Shown: piece after piece, positions 56,803-64,000 of the stretch
Numbering within the stretch: the stretch's first letter is position 1
How the letters are laid out: every line of letters starts with the position of its first letter
NCBI GenBank assembly: GCA_039583875.1
Contig: CM077166.1
Coordinates: 93,776,094-93,840,093 of the forward strand
DNA length: 64,000 bases
Direction: 5' to 3'
DNA from: Platanthera guangdongensis
Lineage: Eukaryota > Streptophyta > Magnoliopsida > Asparagales > Orchidaceae
Notes under the pieces: generated by a model
Told to the model about the DNA's origin: nothing
The model's database searches: none
What the model saw: the letters and a program-made list of their open reading frames with translations, nothing else
Program-made: the position numbers and the translations under genes

Positions 56803-59800
56803 GAGGTCATCAAGCAAAGAATAATCCCCTATCCTGCCCCCTTCCAGGTCCCTGAATACCGGCTCCAAAGCTGCATCTAACCTCTATTATACCCTGATGC
56901 GCACTCGTATATCACACTCAAGGATTAGAGAGTTCAAGTACTCCCGATAAATATCCGGCTCGGACTCGGAAATGATAGAAATGTGTATATCCTCTAGCAT
57001 CTGCAGTAGCTCCATAGACATCACCCGGGGCTCTTGTCCTGAGGTGCTGGCTCTCCTACTCAAGGCATCTGCCACGGTGTTCACCTTCCCCGGATGATAA
57101 TGCATGGTGTAATCATAACAGCATAGGAATTCAAGCCATCTTCTCTGGCACAGGTTCAGGTCTTTCTGCATTTCGACATACTTGAGGTTCTTGTGATACG
57201 AGAAGATGTCACAATGAACCCCATATAGGTTATGTCTCCAGATCATTAATGCAAATACCACCGCCCCCAGCTCTAAATCATGTACGGGGTAATTCTGTTC
57301 ATGCTTCTTCAACTGCCTCAAAGCATAAGCGATGACATGTCTGTGCTGCATCAGGACTGCACCCATCGCCTGATATGAGGTGTCATTATAAATGTGAAAT
57401 CCATCCTTCCCAGATGGAAGTGCAAGGATGGGAGAAGAGGTGAGCCTGTCATTTAGCTCCTGAAATGCCGTCTCGCACTTCCCCATCCAAATAAAAGATG
57501 CCTCCTTTTTCGTCAAGGATGTGAGCGGGAGTTCTATCATCGAGAACCACTCCACGAACTTGCGATAATATCCTGCGAGTCCCAGAAAACTGCATATGTC
57601 CGATGGTGACTTTGGCCGCGGCCAATCTATAACTGCATGCACCTTGGCTGGGTCTACGGCCAACCCAACCCCACTGATAGTATGCCCCAGGAATGCCACC
57701 TCTTGCAGCCAGAACTGGCACTTAGAGAACTTAGCATACATCCGGTGCTCTCTCAGCTTCCCCAAAACCAACGCCAAATATTGTGTATGGTCCTCTTGTG
57801 TCCGGGAGTAGATCAATATATCATCGATGAAGACTATGACAAATCTGTCCATGTAGGGCTCGAAGACGCAGTTCATCAAGCTCATGAATGTTGAAGGCGC
57901 ATTCGTGAGCTCGAAAGGCATCACCGTGAACTCGTACAATCCATAACGGGAACTGAAGACCGTCTTCGAAATGTCCTCCTCCTAGATCCGCAGCTGATAG
58001 TACCCGGATCTAAAATCCAACTTGGAGAAAGATAAGGCTACCCGAAGCTAATCAAAAAGCTCGTCTATCCGGGGTAGCGGTTATGTGTTCCAGACTATCA
58101 ACCGGTTCAACTCCCAGTAGACAATGCAGAGACACAGTGTGCCATCCTTCTTCTTGACAAATAACACCGGTGCTCCCCATGGTGATGAGCTCAGTCTGAC
58201 AAATCTTGACTCCACCAGTTCGTATAACTGTGTCCTGAATTCTGCTAGCTCCTTTGGGGCCATCCTATACGGTGCCCGATATACGGGCCTTGCCCCTGGC
58301 ACCAACTGAATGTGGAAGTCCATGTCCCTGGCCGGTGGCAATCCGGGAAATTTCTCCGGAAATACGTTGGAGAAATCCTGAACCACCAGGATGTCAACAA
58401 TAGAAGCCTCTGCTCCCGCCAGCTCAAAGCAGATAATGTATACTTCCTCACCTTGCCTGTGGGCTTTGACAGCATGTACAGATTATAATAAAAGGTGGGA
58501 GACAAGTCTAATACCTTCAACGATGACGTAGGAGTCCCCGTGCCTCAATGTGATCCTCCTCGAAGGGCAATCGATCTAGGCATGGTTCCAATACAACCAA
58601 GTTATGCCCAAGATCAAGTCGAAATGTGGCATCCTTAGGATCGTTGCAGGAGCTTAAAATGTCTTTCCGCCGATTTCTGCCTCCATGTTGCACTTGGAAG
58701 GTGATAATAGTACCGATCCATCAGGTAGCCTCACCCTCATCGTCGATCCCATGAATCATTCCACACCATCCAGTACTTCCACAAAGGCTTCTGATATGAA
58801 TGAGTGTGAAGCACCCGTATCGAACAGCATATGAGTGGGATTGCCCCTGATAAAGACTATGCATGAGGTTGATTTGAGTTTCAAACGGGTAGTTATACTT
58901 CAAGGTCTAGTACTATATAAAAAAATGTCTTCATTTCATAATACAATTTATGTACCTATGATGATGTCCTCAGGGCTCCCCGGCTCGGTGAGGTCTAATG
59001 CGTACATATGCTCTTGTCCTCCGCCTCAGCCAAAATGTCCTCGGCCTCGTCCTTGAACTCTTCCACGTCCTCGACCTCGGCCTTGCTGTACTAGAGGGGC
59101 CACTGGAGGTGGAGGAGGTGGAGGAGGAAATGGACGAAACTGATGCGGGTACTCATATCTAATGTGGCCCGGCTGATGGCACCAGAAACAAACTACCGGT
59201 CGCCGACCACGATCATCCTGCCTCATCTGGCCATGTGTCTGTAGTGGTGGAGGAGCTGGTGCTGCAGGGGGTCTCTACTCCTGCCTGTAGTTGGGACGAT
59301 AATGCCCCCACCTCTCTTGTGCCTCATAACTCTGCCTCTCTGTGAGCCCCGGCCATTCTCCCTAAAGAACGACCCATCCAGTGGTCTCTTTACCCTGCTC
59401 TGCACCATCAGCGGGTCTGCCTCCAGCTTATTGGTCATCTCTATGATCTGAGCTGAATTTCCATGAGAGATGAATAGTAGGGCCTGTCTCAAATCATCTC
59501 TAAGGCCTCGGTAGAATCTCTTTGCGTTCCTCCTGTCGCTCGAATCATATATCATGGTAAACCTGGCCAGATGGGAAAACTCCATCCAGTACTCGATCAC
59601 TAACCTGTTCCCCTGTTTGAGGTTCAAAAACCTCTCCTATAGCTCATCCCGGTCCATGGTGGACACGAAATGCTCCAAGAATGCCTCGCCGAACTCCCCC
59701 CAAGAAATATCTGATATAGCCCTATCTGCATAGGTGGAGTCCAGCATGGACTTCCACCACCTCTTTGCATGGGCAACCAGTGCAGAAGTTGCCAAATGAA

Positions 59801-60089
59801 CTGCCTGGCTGACAGGGCACCTGATGTCTGCCAGCATCTTCTGTATAGCCTCCATCCATTCCTCGGTCTTTACCGCATTCTCCGTCCCGTGATATATAGG
59901 CGGGGACAAACTCTTGAATGCACTCACCCAGTTTGATCCCGGATTTGGTAGCTGTGCCGGAATATGTTGGGCTCTGAAGGCCTCAAGAATGGCCGTCAGG
60001 GTCTGCCCCATCTCTATCTGCAGAAAAGGAGTGGTATCCGGAGGGGGAGGGACCACATTCTGTGGTACGGGGACCTATGGAGGCTGCAT
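56803..60089 (-). pseudogene. Gag, protease, RT and RNase H of element C
   Basis: The ATG at 60089 opens MQPP, then TAG, then VPVPQNVVPPPPDTT. The Gag core is SPPIYHGTENAVKTEEWMEAIQKML (59885-59810) with a stop at 59637. The zinc knuckle CFWCHQPGHIRYEY (about 59180) has its last Cys as Tyr, followed by an RG-rich tail with prolines. A 99-nt intron-like insert (58857-58955) precedes the protease LFDTGASHSF (about 58800-58829). RT has [22 protein letters not shown] (58310) and FIDDILIYS (57816-57842). RNase H at 57400-57180 has FSYHKNLKY where FTDHK is usual. The 57939-56887 stretch is open. It ends at the A insertion and continues at 19703. Confidence 0.9.
58857..58955 (-). other. 99-nt intron-like insert at the gag-protease junction of C
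   Basis: On the minus strand it begins GTACATAA after ATCATAG and ends CATGCATAG before TCTTTATCAG. It is AT-rich, 99 nt (33 codons), phase 1, with TAA as the third codon if read through. The position is within two codons of the insert in B relative to LFDTG. Confidence 0.6.
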
Positions 60090-60275
60090 AAAGGTATGGT
60101 TTATATTAGAATTTGCCTGACTCATTGCTTAGGTGGACTATTTTATGTGACTTTTTACACATGGACACACCATTGCTTACGCTGCATAGTTTTTCTGCAA
60201 ACTAATGCTCGAGCGGGGTGGCCCAGTACTGTGGACTTCTTCTCTTATGATCATTTTGTTCAAGTGATACCATTT
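60090..60275 (-). other. Leader of element C
   Basis: Non-coding; at 60264-60272 the minus strand reads TGGTATCAC, a decayed tRNA-iMet primer site. The LTR end beside it lacks a clean CA. Confidence 0.45.
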
Positions 60276-61363
60276 TTTAAGACCGCTCCGCCTTACCAAG
60301 GAGGGTCCCGGTCTTATGCCCAGAACCGCCACTTTACGGTGGCACTAACTCACGGGTTAGTCGACACCGCAACACGCCGATCCTGCCGGATAGTATGATC
60401 ATAAAACCTCTTTGGCCAATTGAGAGATGGAAGTAAAAAGCAGTTTATAATAATGGCTAGTCCACATGTCACAGCACTATCAAATAAAAAATAAAAGTAC
60501 AAGTGTCCAGAATGAGTACATCAAAAGAGAAAAAGGGCTAATGCCCTTTACAAAATATCAAATCTCTCTCTCACAAATATCAACATGCAAAAGCTATACT
60601 ATCATCAGAAAACTCGTCCCACTTGGCGACGGGCTGTAGTAGTAGTAGTAGGTAGTGGTGGTATCAGATCCTCACGGCCTGCCACCACATCCTGCGGGAA
60701 CTCCATCTCCTCGAGCTCCTAGAATGATCGGTCACACCGAATATTAATCGCAAAGACTAAGCTATTTCCTCCACACCTCGCCCCCGCAACTCCTAGGCAC
60801 CAGGCGGGATGACGAAGCGGAGGACAACAAGGCGTATATCAAAGGAAACAGGTGGCAGTGGAGCTATACTAACAAGTGTATATATGTCAATTATTTCTAC
60901 TCTAGCAGTTCTTTATATATGGTATATGAAAGATAAGAAGAATTGAACAGAAACAAGTAAGGTGTTGTAAGTAAACAAGTACTAAAAGTAAGCAGAGTAA
61001 AGACAGCAAGTAAAATGAGCTACTACTAAACTACCATCACAGAAGTACCTTAACTTATATGATTTTCCATACAAACTTATATGTTAAGGTTTCCAGAAAT
61101 ATAACTTATCATATAAAAGAGCACATACTAATTTATATGATAAGGATCTATGGTGCGTATGACCTAGTTATGAATGTATGATATGCATGCATTTTATGGT
61201 TCACGCAAGTGCAACTCACACACACGACTCTATGATCACAGACCTTTAGTTCCCACTTTTTGGAGCTAGTATCACTCTCTGGTACCACCATTGTGGCTAC
61301 GGCAGCAATGGAGCGGGCGTCTCCACTCCTAGGCAGGTATACACACTACCAAACCTAGACATC
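60276..61363 (-). repeat. 5' LTR of element C, cut by element E
   Basis: Inner end approximate (decayed primer site at 60264-60272). Similar to 6060-6580. Sequence stops at CCTAGACATC, where E begins; the uninterrupted sequence is seen at 14643-14665. The remainder would lie beyond E, outside the window. Confidence 0.6.
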
Positions 61364-62205
61364 TGATGCATGGAAATCGGCAAGCGCACCGGTCACACAA
61401 GTAATAAACTTTGGGAATAAATCCACAAATGTCGGTCTCTTGAGGAATGCAATTAGCATAGAGCGGCGACAGTTCAGAAAATATCGTTATGAGGGTTATA
61501 CTTAGAAAAGATTAAAAAGGGGGCTTGTGAGATTGTGGTTTCTTGATCTAATAAACTAATTAAGGCTATGCTGGTCGAAGGCACCGCTTCACAAGGTGAG
61601 GTGAGTGTATCGGCCGCGATTCCGAACTTCGGTTGGGCGAGTGGACGGAAAGCTAATGGATGGAAGTGTTCTTGTGCGGAGTGCAATCGGGTGAAACAAG
61701 GGTATGGAGTGGATGTGGAGTTGGCGAAGCGCATTCACAACACACAACTCAATAGCAAATGAGAACTACAAACATCCACTTAGATATAGAGTAGAAAATG
61801 TAGTTCATTACAATATCAAATCATTCCATACAACGGAGGAAGGGGAAGAGGAGTAAACCACTAGAGGGTGAAGGTCTACCACAGGTCGTGGCCGGAATAG
61901 CGAGTTATCAATCCGCTTCTAGGCTCAGTCTGAGGATGCTTCTGGTACCAACGAGTTGTCACCTCGAAGGACTTTGAGTCCGTTCTCTAGATCGTCTTCG
62001 TCTCCAACTCCAATGCAAAGCTTGGAGTTGAGGTCATCAATGGACGGGAGCTTCGCCAGAGGGTTTAGAAAGCTTCGGAATCACTGGCTACGGACTCCCG
62101 ATGAAATTGGAGTTGGATGGAGTAGCTGGAAAAGTAGAACGACACTTCCTGTGCACTCTCCAATCGCAGAAATGACCATCGTTGCCCTAAATCGCGGAGC
62201 AGGCA

Positions 62206-62214
62206 CTTAAATAC
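62206..62214 (-). promoter_or_regulatory. TATA-like box of LTR E
   Basis: GTATTTAAG on the minus strand, about 20 bp downstream of the last palindrome word. Confidence 0.5.
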
Positions 62215-62234
62215 AGAGGCAGAATAAGCAGAGT

Positions 62235-62490
62235 GCACGATCAATGGCGCACGACCACTGGTCGTGCGCACTATCAGTCGATGATCGTGCGCAATTTCCA
62301 ATTAAACCTGCAACTTGGATAGAAACATCATCAGATTTGCGCACAATTAGTGGCGCACGACCGATGGTCGTGCGCACTGAATCCACTGATCGTGCGATTG
62401 GCTAAGACAGAACTGGGGAAAGGAGAATGTAATGTGCACGATCAGTACTGCATGACCAATGGTCGTGCGCAGTCAGTCCAGTGATTGTGC
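62235..62490. repeat. Nested palindrome array in LTR E
   Basis: Unit 1: inner arms GCGCACGACC (62247-62256) and GGTCGTGCGC (62260-62269) around ACT; outer words GCACGATC (62235) and GATCGTGC (62283). Unit 2: inner arms 62353-62362 and 62366-62375 around GAT, with an outer GATCGTGC-like word at 62388. Unit 3: GCACGATC at 62436, then decayed inner arms at about 62449-62470. Units are about 100-106 bp apart. Confidence 0.9.
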
Positions 62491-62759
62491 GCAGTGTTCC
62501 TGAATCGTCGGGGTCTCCCGAGCGGTTCCGGAGCACGCACACGACCCATGCAGTAGCAGAAGAGGCAGATATGCCACCAAAAGTGCACACCACATTCTCA
62601 AGACACGGCGAGAGAACAAGTAAAAGAAACAGAAATACAGAAACATCTAAAGCATACAGAAAACGGGCCTAAAGTGCACTTAATCATGAAATAGACAAGT
62701 AAGCAAATATAAGCAGTTATAGCTCTCAAGTGCAGTGCTAAGACAATAAAACTGGCCCA

Positions 62760-62796
62760 GATGAGTCCAAAAATCAGTGTAATATTTGGACTCATC
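62760..62796. repeat. 12-bp inverted repeat at the start of LTR E
   Basis: GATGAGTCCAAA (62760-62771) and TTTGGACTCATC (62785-62796), 13-bp loop. It forms the first 37 bp of the LTR in its own orientation. Confidence 0.9.
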
Positions 62797-62797
62797 A

Positions 62798-62812
62798 CAC
62801 CCCCAGACTTAC
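62798..62812 (-). other. Polypurine tract of element E
   Basis: TAAGTCTGGGGGTGTG on the minus strand, directly before the LTR. Confidence 0.7.
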
Positions 62813-64000
62813 CCATTTGCGTGTCCCACACAAATCATTACTCCGTGGACTCTAAAAACAGCTAGCTGGCCTAGAAACTTCAAAATAAAGTAGGACGAGA
62901 AATCAAATACATCATGCGCATAGAAAATAGAATCAAAAAACTTTTTTTAATTATACTACAGAGCTTAACTTATTCGACAGAGGTAAATAAATATTGTGTC
63001 TACTTAAAATTAGAATTTTGGAGAATCGATCGGTCATATGTACGGTGAAAGTAGACATGCCACTAAGGTGAGCATTGCCCAAGACCGGGGCTCGTGATCA
63101 CCTCCAAAGAAATCCATCAATATCGGGAACCATAAGCTTGCCCTTTCACACTCTCTCTACGATGCTAAGTAGACTCAAATGTGAATCAGCAGGACTTGTA
63201 GGTTTGAATGGGGCTAAGGCTAAGGTGTGGTAGTCAATGATAAACAAGGAGGCTACACGCAACCAAAACGAGCGAACAAGAGCTAAACCCAAATAGCCAC
63301 TAAGAAATGCATGTGTGACACACACCCAGACTTGGCTTGAAAATCGGGTATGCATACGGCCTATCCCGACCAAAACCTAACACACAAGATGGGGATTGCA
63401 ATTCTCCTTGTTATAATTTTAAATTTTCTTTTTTTTTTCTTTTTTATTAATCTTTTTCTTTTTAATTTTTCTTCTTTTTCATTCAGCAATCCCCAAATCT
63501 AAAAATTAGCAATTCATGAATTCATCTCCACATCACATGAATGCCAAATATCACATATCAAATTTTTGAAATCGATCAAGCTCAAGGTTTTGGTTGCGAC
63601 AAAAGGGTTGGCTTTTAGGCTTTGGTGAATATAGGTGGAGCTGAAACAAAAGGAGGGTAGGCGCAAATTTGGCTTGCAAGGGTCAGCTGCTACGACTAGG
63701 TACAAAAAGGCTCAAACTAGCCAAAATGATGGCCTACCTCACGCTCACACTCGACTAACCGGGCACCATTGCTTCGAGTGTACGTTGGAGCAAGTTCTCA
63801 GTCCCCGAAAAAGACGATCCTCCCCCCCCCCCCCCCCCCCCCCCCGACTCGAGCAATACGAGTCTAGTGACGGCTACACTCATCTCTACACTACCGTTTG
63901 ATTACTCCAGATTCTACAATTTTAAGTAGCACAAATAAAATTTACTTTTGCAGAATAAATCTAAGTCTACGAGCATGAAGAAAAAGTAATCTTATACTAT
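62813..64000 (-). other. Non-coding 3' internal region of element E
   Basis: About 1.2 kb with no domain recognisable in any frame. It contains a T-rich tract (63410-63480) and a run of 24 C (63822-63845). A long non-coding stretch before the 3' LTR is usual in large Gypsy elements such as Tat and Athila, but nothing here proves that class. Confidence 0.5.
63822..63845. repeat. Poly-C run of 24
   Basis: 24 uninterrupted C (poly-G on the minus strand). Its true length is uncertain because homopolymers of this size are error-prone in sequencing. Confidence 0.9.

Larger units (their letters stand above)
61364..62797 (-). repeat. 3' LTR of element E
   Basis: Plus strand starts TGATGCATGG and ends GACTCATCA, with TGATG/CATCA inverted ends. 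In minus-strand order: a 12-bp hairpin at the start, the palindrome array (62470-62235), a TATA-like GTATTTAAG (62214-62206) and the transcribed part. Length 1434 bp. Confidence 0.75.
61364..64000 (-). mobile_element. Element E: 3' end of an unclassified LTR retrotransposon
   Basis: A minus-strand 3' LTR (61364-62797) and about 1.2 kb of the preceding internal region; the rest is outside the window. No coding domain is visible, so the superfamily cannot be given. Inserted in the C LTR; ACATC (61359-61363) would be one target duplication copy. Confidence 0.7.

Overview
The window is a block of plant (angiosperm) repetitive DNA. I see no cellular gene, tRNA or rRNA. Almost every base that can be assigned belongs to LTR retrotransposons. 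All pol genes are broken by stops, frameshifts or deletions. The evidence for a plant is Sirevirus-type Copia and chromodomain Gypsy coding sequence, primer-binding sites matching plant initiator-Met tRNA (TGGTATCAGAGC type), and plant-style LTRs. I cannot name the species. There is a 500-N assembly gap at 7704-8203.

Element letters used below. Left part (1-18272): A2 (Gypsy, minus, gag plus 5' LTR) runs off the left edge and is inserted in F, a plus-strand LTR remnant ending at 5832. A C-related LTR remnant (about 5838-7389), the gap, and H (Copia LTR, plus, ends 9157) follow. H is fused head-to-head with G (Copia gag plus 5' LTR, minus, 9162 to about 12345). D is a Gypsy LTR (12662-14628, minus) with its internal region almost wholly deleted, abutting a long C-type LTR (14629-18272).

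Central part: a readable nest. C (chromodomain Gypsy, minus) has its integrase and chromodomain at 18363-19703 and its RT, protease and gag at 56803-60089. It is split by A (Gypsy, plus, 19709-56802, perfect 5-bp target duplication GAGGT). A is split twice: in its 5' leader by I (a 12.8-kb Sirevirus-like Copia, minus, 21162-33949), and in its RT by B (35967-52951), a tandem LTR-internal-LTR-internal-LTR array of a Tekay-like Gypsy. The 5-bp target duplications of I and B each differ by one C/T change. The insertion order is therefore C, then A, then I and B. The right-hand C LTR is interrupted at 61364 by E, an unclassified LTR element whose 3' LTR (61364-62797, minus) and adjacent non-coding end fill the window to its right edge.

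Two themes recur across unrelated elements. First, six LTR families (F, G, D, B, I, E) carry arrays of CpG-containing palindromes in what should be U3; where a TATA box can be seen the array lies upstream of it. Each family has a different motif, and in I the same motif also appears inside gag and the extra 3' ORF. Second, B and C, and more weakly I, carry short GT...AG intron-like inserts of a length divisible by three at the gag-protease junction, most with an in-frame stop. Many lesions fit C-to-T decay of methylated cytosine.
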